NCBI RefSeq assembly: GCF_045635475.1
Contig: NZ_JBJGXI010000003.1
Location: forward strand, 1 to 64,000
Source of the DNA: JBJGXI01 sp045635475
Lineage (GTDB): Bacteria > Bacillota > Bacilli > Bacillales > Amphibacillaceae
Length of the DNA stretch: 64,000 bases
Direction of reading: 5' to 3'
The notes beneath the pieces are model-generated. The model made no database searches. It had not been told where the DNA came from and saw only the letters and a list, made by a program, of their open reading frames with translations. This document shows, piece after piece, positions 7,339 through 16,395 of the stretch. Position 1 is the stretch's first letter, and each line of letters starts with the position of its first letter. The position numbers and the translations under genes were made by a program.

Positions 7339-9411
7339 TTAATCTACTAATACCTCTTCTTTTCCCTTGAAATTTTCATACCATTTATCGATTTCTTTCT
7401 CACTCATCGGGCGTGCAAAATAATATCCTTGAACAATGAGCGCTTCAGGAGTTGAGCGTAAGAATTCAATTTGGTCTTTTGTTTCGACACCTTCAATTAC
7501 AATTTCTAAATTTAATGAATAACATAGTGAAATAATCGCCTTCATAATGGCAGAATCCTTTTCTGAGCTTGGAACATCATCAACAAATGTTTTGTCAATT
7601 TTTAATGTTGTTATTGGTAATCTTTTTAAATAAGACAAAGATGAAACACCTGTTCCAAAATCGTCTAGTGCTACAGGAAAGCCTAATGCTCGTAAGTTAT
7701 TTACTGCATGAATGGCACTCTCTATATTTGAAACAACACTCGTTTCTGTCATCTCCAACTCCATTTGGTTAGCTTCAATATCATACTTTTCAATGCTATC
7801 TTGTAAAGCCTTCATTAACCTTGATGACGTAACATAAGGACCAGGTATATTAATTGCCACCTTCCAATTAATATGTCCCTCATACTTCCATTTTTTAATT
7901 TGCTGGCAAACCCTATCAATTATCCAATCTGTCACATCAAACATCTTTCCATGCTCTTCTAAAATCGGAATGAATACTCCAGGGGATATCGGACCTTGAC
8001 TAGGATGGTTCCAGCGAAGCAGTGCCTCTAAACCAGACACTTCTTTTGTTTTCAAACAAACCTTTGGCTGATAAACGACAAATAAATCATTATGCTGCAT
8101 CGCTTGGTCAATATCTAAAATTAATTTCTGCTCAAATGAATACGTATGAATAGCAGGATCATATTCAATAACTTCATGTTCATAATTTATGGTAGGGTGC
8201 TGTAGCACCGCCATGGCGTTTTCAAAAAGCCTAGGAACATCCGCACTTTTACGAGTAACTGCATAGCTAGATGCCGTTTTTACTGTGAGCGATTGGTCCT
8301 TTACAACGATCGGCTTAGCCAAAATAGATGAGACTTGCTCCAAAGTAATTGTTAATTTTTTATATTCATGTGAATGATTCGTATATAACGCAAACCTATT
8401 TCCTTCTATTCGATACAAACTTACTGACGTCGGTTTAAGCTTTAACGCCAATTGTCCGATCGTTCGAATTATCTCATCTCCTAATTCATACCCATAGCCA
8501 CTATTCCATTCAGCTAAACCATGAATATGGATGATAGCAATATATCCAGTTGAAGAGGGAGATTTTAATAGTTTTTCAAATTGTCTACGGTTCGGTAATT
8601 TCGTGAGTGCATCGAAATAATTTAACCGATAATCAACATAACGATCTACTATGCTTGAAAAAGCTGAAAAACCAAGCAAGAGAGCTATACCTACAGTAAC
8701 TCCTACGATAATTAGCGTCGTATCCATGTTATGCACATGGTTTATCAACTGACTTGAAGATTCAGGCAAGTAAAATACGATGGCTTCCATCCCTGTATAA
8801 TGCATACTTGCAACAGCAAGTCCCATAATCATAGCTGTTATTCCTTTAATTAAAAAATTTCCCATCAGACGTTGCTTTGAAGAAAATATATAGATTGCAA
8901 TTAGGGAAACAATAATTGCAATACCTATAGAAGCGGCAAATAGCCAAGGCCGATACACGTAGTTGGCTTCCATCTTCATCGCAGCCATTCCTAGATAATG
9001 CATGGTTGAAATCCCAATTCCCATTATCATTCCTGCAATTAAAGTTGATCTTAGTAGACGTTTTTGCCGACTAGCAATATAGAAAGCCAAAAATGATGCT
9101 ATAATTGCTGGAATAGCGGAAATAATTGTAGTGAACACATCATATTTCATGGATACCGGTAACATAAATGCCGCCATACCGATAAAATGCATGGACCAAA
9201 TCCCAAGCCCCATGGCAATGGAAGCAAGAGTTAACCAAATATTACGATGAAAAAAGCTATTTTTTTGAATTCTTTCATTCATTGAAAGCGCGGTATAAGA
9301 GGCGCAACAAGCAATAACAATCGATAACGCGACAATAGGTAAAGAATATTCACCATGAAGATAAATGACCTGATTCGGATCAGGGAATGTAAACATAGGC
9401 AATAACCTCAT
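7339..9411 (-). CDS. MHYT-GGDEF-EAL protein, probable c-di-GMP phosphodiesterase
   Basis: 690 aa. The N-terminal 260 residues hold seven or eight membrane helices with three MHYT-type motifs (MHFIGMAAFML, MHYLGMAAMKM, MHYTGMEAIVF), a sensor proposed to bind metal or diatomic gas. The GGDEF domain (about 265-425) is degenerate: the signature reads EGNRF, so cyclase activity is unlikely. The EAL domain (about 435-680) keeps LEALLRW, the Asn of INIPGPY, ELEMTET, ALDDFGTG, LKIDK, EGVET and QGYYFARP, so phosphodiesterase activity is likely. A broken GGDEF gene lies downstream. It stands alone otherwise. Confidence 0.93.
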   Translation of the reverse strand: MRLLPMFTFPDPNQVIYLHGEYSLPIVALSIVIACCASYTALSMNERIQKNSFFHRNIWLTLASIAMGLGIWSMHFIGMAAFMLPVSMKYDVFTTIISAIPAIIASFLAFYIASRQKRLLRSTLIAGMIMGIGISTMHYLGMAAMKMEANYVYRPWLFAASIGIAIIVSLIAIYIFSSKQRLMGNFLIKGITAMIMGLAVASMHYTGMEAIVFYLPESSSQLINHVHNMDTTLIIVGVTVGIALLLGFSAFSSIVDRYVDYRLNYFDALTKLPNRRQFEKLLKSPSSTGYIAIIHIHGLAEWNSGYGYELGDEIIRTIGQLALKLKPTSVSLYRIEGNRFALYTNHSHEYKKLTITLEQVSSILAKPIVVKDQSLTVKTASSYAVTRKSADVPRLFENAMAVLQHPTINYEHEVIEYDPAIHTYSFEQKLILDIDQAMQHNDLFVVYQPKVCLKTKEVSGLEALLRWNHPSQGPISPGVFIPILEEHGKMFDVTDWIIDRVCQQIKKWKYEGHINWKVAINIPGPYVTSSRLMKALQDSIEKYDIEANQMELEMTETSVVSNIESAIHAVNNLRALGFPVALDDFGTGVSSLSYLKRLPITTLKIDKTFVDDVPSSEKDSAIMKAIISLCYSLNLEIVIEGVETKDQIEFLRSTPEALIVQGYYFARPMSEKEIDKWYENFKGKEEVLVD

Positions 9412-9555
9412 TCAGAGATATTTTTTATAGCTTATTCAATTTCATAATACTGATTTTTAACTACTGTATAAGGTAATTTTAAAATTGACTCAGCTAATAG
9501 TAAAAAACGTAAATATATGGTCCATTATATAATAAATTTGAAATGAATAGGTGTA

Positions 9556-9569
9556 TTAAACGCGTTTAA
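9556..9569. promoter_or_regulatory. Perfect 14-bp palindrome TTAAACGCGTTTAA
   Basis: A perfect palindrome in the gap between the c-di-GMP gene (start 9411) and the chrA stop (9637). A CG-centred box of this form is typical of LacI/GalR-family operators. No such regulator is encoded nearby. It lies about 145 bases upstream of the c-di-GMP gene. The rest of 9412-9636 shows nothing else clear. Confidence 0.4.
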
Positions 9570-9636
9570 CTTTAATTAACAATCTAAAATGAGATAAGAT
9601 GAAAACGAGTCCTAAGCGTTATAGTAGTGTACAATA

Positions 9637-10827
9637 TTACGATATAAGCTGCACGACATACCCACCAGCAACTCCTAATAGAACAATTAACCAAGCTGGT
9701 ACTTTCCATATATTTAACAAACCGAATAAGATAACAGCTAAAGCAAAATCAGCAGTACTAAAAATAGAGCTACTGATTACTGGATCATAAAAAGCGGCTA
9801 ATAAAATTCCTACAACACTCGCATTTACACCCATTAAAATGCCTTGGAAAGATACACGCTTACGCAATTCATTTAGAAATGGTAAAGCAGCAATAATTAG
9901 TAAAAAGGAAGGTAGAAAAATTGCAATTGTTGCTACGATCGCTCCAGTTACTCCTTCCATCATCGTTCCAAGATAACTAGAAAAAGTAAATAATGGACCA
10001 GGTACAGCTTGTGCCATTCCATATCCAGCTAAAAACTCGTCCGCTGTCAATAACCCGTTAGGTACTACTTCACGCTCAATCATTGGTAATACGACATGTC
10101 CACCACCAAATACAAGTGAACCAACTCTAAAAAAGATATCAAAAATGTTTAGAAACGGGTTATCTGAGATTCTGTTTAACAAAGGTAATATAATGAGTAA
10201 ACTGATTAAGGTTCCTAGAGAAGTCAAACCAAGCTTTTTGGAAATACGAATGGAAAATGGCTGTACTTTTGACTCGGCTTTATCTTGAAAGAACTTTAAT
10301 CCTAATAAACCTGCACCAACAATAATTAAAATCTGCATCCATGCAGATGGAAATAAAAGCATGATAGTAGCAGCAACTAACGATATTGCTATCCGAGGTT
10401 TATCAGGTGTCAACTTTTGCCCCATACCTATTAGTGCATGTAAAACAACAGCTGCAGCAACTATTTTCAAGCTGTGTATGAAAGTCGCATCTCCTAAATC
10501 AAAGGTTTGATACATCAACGCAAAAATAATTAATACGATGATTGATGGTACTGTAAATCCAATCCAAGAGACGAGACCCCCTAGCAATCCTCCACGCAGC
10601 ATACCGATCGAAATACCAACCTGACTACTAGCAGGACCAGGAAGGAACTGACAAACAGCAATGATATCTGCATATGTTTTATCATCTAACCATTTTCTTC
10701 GGTCAATGTACTCGTCCTTAAAATATGCTAGATGAGCAACTGGACCTCCAAAAGAAGTGAAACCTAATTTTGTGGAAGCCAACAAAATTTCGATGAGCAT
10801 TTGAAATTTATTTTTTTGCTTAGACAT
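9637..10827 (-). CDS. chrA: ChrA chromate transporter (long, two-domain CHR)
   Basis: 396 aa, ATG 10827. It has two homologous CHR halves: LGFTSFGGPVAHLAYFKDEY...FLPGPASSQVG at the N-terminus, and FFRVGSLVFGGGHVVLPMIE...AQAVPGPLFTFSSYLG in the second half. The FGGP/FGGG and PGP motifs mark the chromate ion transporter family, inner-membrane proteins that export chromate. It lies 14 bases after a PadR regulator, and the two form one operon. The actual substrate in this organism is inferred from family only. Confidence 0.93.
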   Translation of the reverse strand: MSKQKNKFQMLIEILLASTKLGFTSFGGPVAHLAYFKDEYIDRRKWLDDKTYADIIAVCQFLPGPASSQVGISIGMLRGGLLGGLVSWIGFTVPSIIVLIIFALMYQTFDLGDATFIHSLKIVAAAVVLHALIGMGQKLTPDKPRIAISLVAATIMLLFPSAWMQILIIVGAGLLGLKFFQDKAESKVQPFSIRISKKLGLTSLGTLISLLIILPLLNRISDNPFLNIFDIFFRVGSLVFGGGHVVLPMIEREVVPNGLLTADEFLAGYGMAQAVPGPLFTFSSYLGTMMEGVTGAIVATIAIFLPSFLLIIAALPFLNELRKRVSFQGILMGVNASVVGILLAAFYDPVISSSIFSTADFALAVILFGLLNIWKVPAWLIVLLGVAGGYVVQLIS

Positions 10828-10841
10828 AGTTACCTTCCTCC

Positions 10842-11147
10842 CTATTTTATTTCTTTAAATAACTCATAAGCTTTTTTCCTAGCCTCTATAAGAATTGCAT
10901 TTCCTTTATCTGTAGTGGAGTAATATTTTCTAATTTTACCTTCTACGTTTTTCTCTTCCCTTTTCAATAGTCCATCAGACTCCATGCCATGTAATATAGG
11001 ATAAAGGGTACCTGAACTAATGGTATAACCATGTTCTCTCAATTCCTCTACCATCCATACACCATAGATAGGATGCTCGTTGGCATGATGCAATATATGA
11101 ATGTGTATGAACCCTAGAAACAGTTTTCTTAATACTTTATCTTCCAA
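10842..11147 (-). CDS. PadR-family transcriptional regulator
   Basis: 101 aa. The winged helix shows HPIYGVWMVEELREHGYTISSGTLYPILHGMESDGLL, the PadR signature, with a short C-terminal helix. It is the first gene of the chrA operon. The palindrome at 11167-11211 covers its promoter, so it probably represses itself and chrA and responds to an inducer, perhaps chromate or another oxyanion. The inducer is inference. GAGGTGATCT lies just upstream of the start. Confidence 0.9.
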   Translation of the reverse strand: MEDKVLRKLFLGFIHIHILHHANEHPIYGVWMVEELREHGYTISSGTLYPILHGMESDGLLKREEKNVEGKIRKYYSTTDKGNAILIEARKKAYELFKEIK

Positions 11148-11166
11148 TAGATCACCTCTATTTTAC

Positions 11167-11211
11167 AATATATAATTTAGATATCGAATACCGATATCGG
11201 AATTATATATT
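11167..11211 (-). promoter_or_regulatory. Palindromic operator over the padR-chrA promoter
   Basis: A 45-bp imperfect palindrome centred on 11189. The outer arms are AATATATAATT (11167-11177) and AATTATATATT (11201-11211); the inner arms are GATATCG (11180-11186) and CGATATC (11192-11198). On the minus strand TATAAT at 11202-11207 can serve as -10, so a bound dimer would block the promoter. Nested AT-rich dyads of this kind are typical PadR targets. Confidence 0.7.
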
Positions 11212-11572
11212 AAGTTACTTCACTAATTCAAGGACAATATAGGAAACTTAACAGTATCTTTACAGCTAAGTGAACGCTTACGCATGAATATTTTTGAAAA
11301 CTTAAATGGAGACATAACAGGAAGGGGCTAGAAGGAATTAGATCGTTAGCACTGATGCCTGGCTTTTCACAATTTGAATAACTGTTTAAAAAGTTCGGTC
11401 TTACAGAAAATAATTGGTGAGATTTGCAAAGGTAAATCCCGAGGTAGCACTCTCACATCTGTAAATTTCACCTCCATCAATGGGACTCAGCCTGACGTCG
11501 AAGAAAATTACAAAAAAGTATTTCACGAATTTCGAGGATGGAATTTACATTGATATGCTTTTTTATTTAAAA
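11212..11572. other. Gap without a recognisable gene
   Basis: No supported gene. A 41-codon plus-strand frame from about 11480 has no ribosome site and no similarity I recognise. The only structure seen is the terminator at the right end. Confidence 0.5.
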
Positions 11573-11608
11573 GAGCAGCTATCAAATTGGTGCTTAAGAT
11601 AGATGCTC
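11573..11608 (-). terminator. Terminator of the double-TM2-like gene
   Basis: GAGCAGCTATC (11573-11583) pairs with GATAGATGCTC (11598-11608), one mismatch in 11. On the minus strand it is followed by TTTTAAAT, 20 bases past the stop of the upstream gene. Confidence 0.65.
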
Positions 11609-11627
11609 CAGCTTTTTTCATCGGCAG

Positions 11628-12896
11628 TTATGTATCAGATGTAATCCGCTGAGGCATAACCAAATATGCATTTGCCTTCCTATCTTTAAGAACTTTAATT
11701 AAATGTTCCTTCATAGAAATGTCACATGTTACCTGTATAAAAACCTCATTTTTTCGACTACCAGAAAGCTTTATTTTCTTTTTTTGCAAAGCTAATTCGA
11801 TTAATAATCCCAAGGAGAAACCGCCTACTAAACCGAATAGCCCCCAAATTACTGGTCCCCAGTACCATACGAAGCCATATATTGTTCCAAGAACCATAAA
11901 AATCGTTCCACTCACCATAGCTCCGTCCAAAACACTTCTGCCATCGACCCTATGTAGCGAATCAATGATATATGTTTCGGTTTCAAGGTTTTCTAAAGGC
12001 ATGGCAACAATATCCTTTGATTGTACGCCGATCGTCTCCATATCATGGATAGCCATCTCAACAAATGGCGAATGTTCAAATGTGGCATAAATCTGTAGCG
12101 TATCTTTTTCTAGCGTGTTTTGTCTTTGTTGTTCCAAGTTTTCATCCCTCACTCTAAGATAACGTGTTTGCTCAATATCATATAATGTGTTGTTTTCATT
12201 TACCGCAGCATAAGCTTGATAGATGGCAAAGGCGTACATAGAAGGTATGAAAAGAAACCACTGCCAGTCAACCATAACAGTTGCAATAGTAAAATCCCCG
12301 ATCGATGAATAAAACCAGCTACCGATGGCGTTAGCCTTATAAGTAACAAAGATCCACCATGCCAAAATAAATGTCCCTGCAATCGTATGACCACTATATA
12401 ATTGCCCTAATCCTGGTGACAAAGTTGACCAAACTGCTGCTAACAAAGGTTTTTTCTTAGAAACGATAACAATATCAAAAGCACTAACCACTGAAGGTAC
12501 GACAGGTGCATCTTCCACTTCTGATAGAATGTGACTTTTACTTATTTCAACAGCAGAATTGTAACTATCCCAGATACTAAATATATAAGCTCCCATATAT
12601 AGCAGAACCCATTCCTCGTTTATGACAGCCTTTGCCTCCTCGAACTCGCCAAGCATGGATAAGGCTATACCCAAGTTTAGATTAGCCTGTGAGTTTACCA
12701 CAAGTTCCCAAATAATTAGAATAAAACCAGGTAGATACCTTCCTATATATACGTGACCAAACCCCGGGAAAGTTAACGACCACCAAGCTGCTACCCATGG
12801 AATGCGCGGGTAAACGGAGTTAGCTCCAAATGTAGATAATGCCCCTTTGGAATAGCGCGGTCTTATGCTAGCTGACTGAAACTTCTGATGCGGCAT
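11628..12896 (-). CDS. Membrane protein with two TM2-like repeats and a cytosolic C-terminal domain
   Basis: 422 aa from ATG 12896, chosen because AGAGAGG precedes it; the longer frame to 12950 has no ribosome site. Two similar membrane units are seen: WWSLTFPGFGHVYIGRYLPG (about residues 37-60) and WSTLSPGLGQLYSGHTIAG (about 150-170). Both have the proline/glycine hairpin plus GxxY of TM2-like domains. A charged linker follows. A domain near residues 275-310 (ATFEHSPFVEMAIHDMETIGV) is followed by a glycine-rich hydrophobic hairpin and a final soluble part. I recognise no family for the whole protein and assign no function. Confidence 0.7.
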   Translation of the reverse strand: MPHQKFQSASIRPRYSKGALSTFGANSVYPRIPWVAAWWSLTFPGFGHVYIGRYLPGFILIIWELVVNSQANLNLGIALSMLGEFEEAKAVINEEWVLLYMGAYIFSIWDSYNSAVEISKSHILSEVEDAPVVPSVVSAFDIVIVSKKKPLLAAVWSTLSPGLGQLYSGHTIAGTFILAWWIFVTYKANAIGSWFYSSIGDFTIATVMVDWQWFLFIPSMYAFAIYQAYAAVNENNTLYDIEQTRYLRVRDENLEQQRQNTLEKDTLQIYATFEHSPFVEMAIHDMETIGVQSKDIVAMPLENLETETYIIDSLHRVDGRSVLDGAMVSGTIFMVLGTIYGFVWYWGPVIWGLFGLVGGFSLGLLIELALQKKKIKLSGSRKNEVFIQVTCDISMKEHLIKVLKDRKANAYLVMPQRITSDT

Positions 12897-13013
12897 AGGT
12901 ATCCTCTCTTTCGTCTTGAAATCTTTTATAACATTCCAAGAAATTACCAAGGTTATTCATTCTCTCATAGATTCTCAGCAGCTCGGATTAGTCCTGTTTT
13001 TCAGATAAAGCAA

Positions 13014-13057
13014 AAACCAGTCACTGATGTTGATTTATTAATCTTTGTGACTGGTTT
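13014..13057. terminator. Bidirectional stem-loop between copZ and the membrane gene
   Basis: AAACCAGTCAC (13014-13024) pairs perfectly with GTGACTGGTTT (13047-13057), with a 22-base loop. A-rich and T-rich flanks lie on both sides. Confidence 0.55.
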
Positions 13058-13199
13058 ATCATTTTTATGAACTATCTTCTTCCCACTCATTTCTGATGAG
13101 ATTGGTCAAAAAGTGTTTTTTTGAAAATTCACTATTATTACATATTCTAGTGATCATCATCTTTTGGTAAGAGAGCAAAATCTTGTGCTACATATAGAT

Positions 13200-13239
13200 A
13201 GAAAAAGCTGATTTTCAAATAGAAAACCCGCTTTTTACT
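13200..13239 (-). terminator. Terminator of the copper operon
   Basis: On the minus strand AAAAAGC pairs with GCTTTTT and a further TTTTC/GAAAA block pairs inside, with a three-base mismatch between them. It ends in a T-tract just after the copZ stop. Confidence 0.65.
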
Positions 13240-13244
13240 TATAT

Positions 13245-13451
13245 TTAGGCTCCAACGTCATAGCCTTGCTCTTCAATAGCCTCTTTCATAACTTCAACTG
13301 TAACTTTTGCTTCATCAAAAGTAACATCCACACTACCTGCTTCTAAGTTAACTTCAGCAGCTGACACACCATTTAGTTCTTTTAGTGCACCTTCTACTGA
13401 ACTTTTACAGTGACCACAGGTCATGCCTTGCACATGTAACGTTTTCTCCAT
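13245..13451 (-). CDS. copZ: Copper chaperone CopZ
   Basis: 68 aa, one HMA domain. The metal-binding loop GMTCGHC is at residues 9-15, and the ferredoxin-like fold ends in EEQGYDV. It carries Cu(I) in the cytosol to the CopA ATPase. AGGAGGTG precedes the ATG. It is the last gene of csoR-copA-copZ, 29 bases after copA, with a terminator after it. Expression should follow copper through CsoR. Confidence 0.95.
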   Translation of the reverse strand: MEKTLHVQGMTCGHCKSSVEGALKELNGVSAAEVNLEAGSVDVTFDEAKVTVEVMKEAIEEQGYDVGA

Positions 13452-13480
13452 GACCTTTCACCTCCTTTACATGTATCCTC

Positions 13481-15865
13481 TTATAATTTCACTCGTTTTA
13501 AGCGCAATGCGTTCGAGACAACACTAACTGAGCTTAATGCCATTGCTGCACCAGCAACCCATGGTGCAAGTAAGCCGACTGCTGCAATTGGGACTCCTGC
13601 TGTATTGTAACCAAAAGCCCAGAAGAGATTTTGACGGATATTTTTAATCGTAGCATGACTAATTTTGATTGCTTTTGGGATTAGTAATAACTCACCACCA
13701 AGAATCGTTACATCGGCAGCTTCAATTGCTACTTCCGTTCCGGTACCAATCGCAATTCCAATATCGGCGATTGCTAATGCGGGCGCATCATTGACCCCAT
13801 CTCCAACCATAGCAACCTTTTTACCTTGCGACTGGATTTCTTTTATTTTATCCGCTTTTTCTTCTGGTAAAACTTGAGCGATGACTTGGTCGATGCCAAC
13901 CTGTTTTGCAATTGCTTGTGCAGTTCGTTCGTTATCACCTGTCAACATGATCACTTCTAAGCCTTGTTCTTTTAACTCTCTTATTGCTTGTGATGCTGTT
14001 TCTTTAATCGTATCAGCAACAGCAACAATGCCGCGATATTGTCCATTAATCGCAATTAACATCGCTGTTTTTCCTTCATTCTCATAATCCATCAACGCTT
14101 GTTCCGCTCCACCAACGTCGATTTGGTGATTATGCATTAGTTTTCGATTTCCAACAAGAATGTGATCTTTAGAAATATCAACTTCAATACCATGCCCAGG
14201 TATAGCAGTGAAATCGTCCACTTCAACTAAATTAATATTTTTTTCGGTTGCGTAGGCAACGATTGCTTCCGCAAGTGGATGCTCTGAGCCTTTTTCTGCA
14301 CTCGCCAGTAACTGCAATGTTTCCTCGTCACCAGTAAAGTTTGTGACTTCAGGTTTCCCTTTTGTGATGGTACCTGTTTTATCTAACACGATTGCATTTA
14401 ATGCATGGGTGCGCTCGAGATGTTCTCCCCCTTTAAAAAGGATTCCATTTTCTGCAGCCTTTCCTGTGCCAACCATAATAGAAGTTGGTGTTGCTAGTCC
14501 TAAAGCACAAGGACATGCGATCACTAAAACAGCGATAGCTGCAACGAGGGCTGGCTCAAATTGACCAGGTTCCAGGAATGAGATCCATACGATAAATGTG
14601 AGAATTGCTATTCCGACAACAATCGGTACGAAATAACCAGAAATAACGTCAGCTAATCGTTGGATTGGTGCTTTTGAGCCTTGGGCTTCTTCGACAATTT
14701 TCACAATCGATGCAAGGGCAGTATCTTTCCCTACCTTCGTTGCTTCCATTTCTACCGAACCGTTTTTGTTGATCGTCGAGCCGATGACAGTTGAATCAAC
14801 TCCCTTTTCAATTGGAATCGATTCTCCCGTAATCATTGATTCATCAACAGCTGTTCTTCCTTTTACCACTACACCATCTACCGGTATCTTCTCACCTGGT
14901 TTTACGACTAAGATATCTCCAACAGCAACATCCTCGACTGGGATCATAACTTCTTGACCCTTTCTGATCACGCGTGCTTCTTTCGCTTGTAAATTAAGTA
15001 AAGAAGAGAGTGCATGCGTTGTTTGGTTTTTGGCTCTTGCCTCTAAATACTTACCAAATAATATAAGCGTGATTAAGATGGCACTCGTTTCAAAATATAA
15101 GTGTGGCATATATCCAGGATTACCAATCGTCTTAAAGGCTTCGTATAAACTATAGAAATAAGCAGCACTTGTGCCCAATGCAACTAGCACATCCATGTTC
15201 GCTCCACCATTTCGAAGGTTCTTATAGGCACCAACATAAAACTGCCAACCGATTATAAATTGAACAGGTGTTGCTAAAGCAAATTGGAACCACGGATTCA
15301 TAAATATATCCGGTATCGTCATATTAAATAAATGAACGAACATCGTAACTAAAAGCGGTGCAGCTAACACAGCAGAAAAAATTAACTTCTTCTTCATCTT
15401 GTTGATTTCTTTTTCTTTATGTGTTTGTTTTTCTTCTGCTTCAGCTTTTGGCTTTGCATCATAACCGAGTTTTTTAATTCTCTCCATTATTACTTTAGCG
15501 TTGATCAAACCAGGGTTATATTCAATCGATGCCGATTCTGTTGTTAAGTTTACAGACGCATATTTAATTCCTTCTTGCTTATTCAGTACTTTTTCAATAC
15601 GGGTGGAACAAGCTACACATGTCATGCCAAAAACATCTAATTCTGCTTTTTCCGTTAAAACCCCGTAACCGACCTTTTCAATTTTTTTCGAAATATCGTC
15701 GATGGATATCTTGTCTGAGTCGTAGTCTATGGTTGCCTTTTCTGTTGTTAAATTAACTTGAGCTTCTACTCCATCGATTTTATTTAATACTTTTTCAACA
15801 CGAGTCGAACATGCTGCACATGTCATGCCAGTTATACCAATCGTTATATGATTTGTTTCTCCCAT
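13481..15865 (-). CDS. copA: Copper-exporting P1B-type ATPase CopA
   Basis: 794 aa. Two N-terminal HMA domains carry GMTCAAC (near residue 13) and GMTCVAC (near 80). Then come eight membrane helices, the actuator TGES, the transmembrane metal site CPC in IACPCALGLATP, the phosphorylation motif DKTGT, the HP locus (SEHPLA) and GDGVNDAPAL. It pumps Cu(I) out of the cell. It starts 12 bases after csoR with TAGGAGG, and copZ follows. Length and motifs match Bacillus CopA fully. Confidence 0.97.
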   Translation of the reverse strand: MGETNHITIGITGMTCAACSTRVEKVLNKIDGVEAQVNLTTEKATIDYDSDKISIDDISKKIEKVGYGVLTEKAELDVFGMTCVACSTRIEKVLNKQEGIKYASVNLTTESASIEYNPGLINAKVIMERIKKLGYDAKPKAEAEEKQTHKEKEINKMKKKLIFSAVLAAPLLVTMFVHLFNMTIPDIFMNPWFQFALATPVQFIIGWQFYVGAYKNLRNGGANMDVLVALGTSAAYFYSLYEAFKTIGNPGYMPHLYFETSAILITLILFGKYLEARAKNQTTHALSSLLNLQAKEARVIRKGQEVMIPVEDVAVGDILVVKPGEKIPVDGVVVKGRTAVDESMITGESIPIEKGVDSTVIGSTINKNGSVEMEATKVGKDTALASIVKIVEEAQGSKAPIQRLADVISGYFVPIVVGIAILTFIVWISFLEPGQFEPALVAAIAVLVIACPCALGLATPTSIMVGTGKAAENGILFKGGEHLERTHALNAIVLDKTGTITKGKPEVTNFTGDEETLQLLASAEKGSEHPLAEAIVAYATEKNINLVEVDDFTAIPGHGIEVDISKDHILVGNRKLMHNHQIDVGGAEQALMDYENEGKTAMLIAINGQYRGIVAVADTIKETASQAIRELKEQGLEVIMLTGDNERTAQAIAKQVGIDQVIAQVLPEEKADKIKEIQSQGKKVAMVGDGVNDAPALAIADIGIAIGTGTEVAIEAADVTILGGELLLIPKAIKISHATIKNIRQNLFWAFGYNTAGVPIAAVGLLAPWVAGAAMALSSVSVVSNALRLKRVKL

Positions 15866-15877
15866 ACTAGTTTCCTC

Positions 15878-16189
15878 CTACTTGGAAAACTGCTTCATAA
15901 CGCTCATCAATTCATCGATCGCTGCTCTGCCATCACCATCTTTGATAGCATCACTAACACAATGGTTGAGATGTCGTTCTGTGACAGAGAAACCTACATT
16001 TTTCAAAGCAGATTGTATGGCGCTAATTTGCACTAAAATATCAACACAATATCGGTCTTCTTCGACCATTTTCTGTATTCCGCGCACTTGACCTTCAATA
16101 CGTTTTAATCGATTAATTACTTTTTGTTTTTCACCTTGCGTTCTAGGTTTACTAGGGTGATCGTGTAAGAATTCATCCAAATAAATCAC
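15878..16189 (-). CDS. csoR: Copper-sensing repressor CsoR
   Basis: 103 aa helical protein of the CsoR/RcnR (DUF156) family. RLKRIEGQVRGIQKMVEEDRYC gives the first Cys, and TERHLNHC supplies the His and second Cys of the Cu(I) site (Cys-His-Cys). Without copper it binds the operator just upstream; Cu(I) releases it. The start is uncertain: GTG 16189 is very close to AAAGGAA, and TTG 16180 gives better spacing. It is the first gene of the operon. Confidence 0.95.
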   Translation of the reverse strand: MIYLDEFLHDHPSKPRTQGEKQKVINRLKRIEGQVRGIQKMVEEDRYCVDILVQISAIQSALKNVGFSVTERHLNHCVSDAIKDGDGRAAIDELMSVMKQFSK

Positions 16190-16209
16190 TTCCTTTTTTC
16201 TTTACATAA

Positions 16210-16231
16210 ATACTATACCCCCATATAGTAT
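16210..16231 (-). promoter_or_regulatory. CsoR operator in the csoR-copA-copZ promoter
   Basis: ATACTATA (16210-16217) and TATAGTAT (16224-16231) are perfect inverted arms around a run of five C (G on the coding strand), the GC-rich core seen in CsoR sites. TTGACA (minus strand, 16234-16239) is a perfect -35 directly upstream, and TATAGT 16 bases on is the likely -10. Bound CsoR would cover the spacer and -10. Confidence 0.85.
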
Positions 16232-16316
16232 TTTGTCAAACTAAAAGTATCTTCTATGTGTAGCATTTGTTATAGTTTTGACGAATTAGTTCATTTCATC
16301 ATACTAACTTTTTCCG

Positions 16317-16356
16317 TAAAAAAATAAGGCAGATATGGTAAGCACCATTTCTGCCT
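16317..16356 (-). terminator. Terminator of dus
   Basis: AGGCAGA (16327-16333) and TCTGCCT (16350-16356) form a stem extended by ATGGT/ACCAT. On the minus strand it ends in TTATTTTTTT, about 40 bases after the dus stop. Confidence 0.8.
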
Positions 16357-16395
16357 GTTTTCTATTACATCCTAATATTTTACCGGTTCATAAAG

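Noticed and set aside
9599..9790. 63-codon plus-strand frame
   Set aside because: Antisense shadow of the chrA C-terminus.
11480..11605. 41-codon plus-strand frame
   Set aside because: No ribosome site, no recognisable similarity, and it overlaps a terminator.
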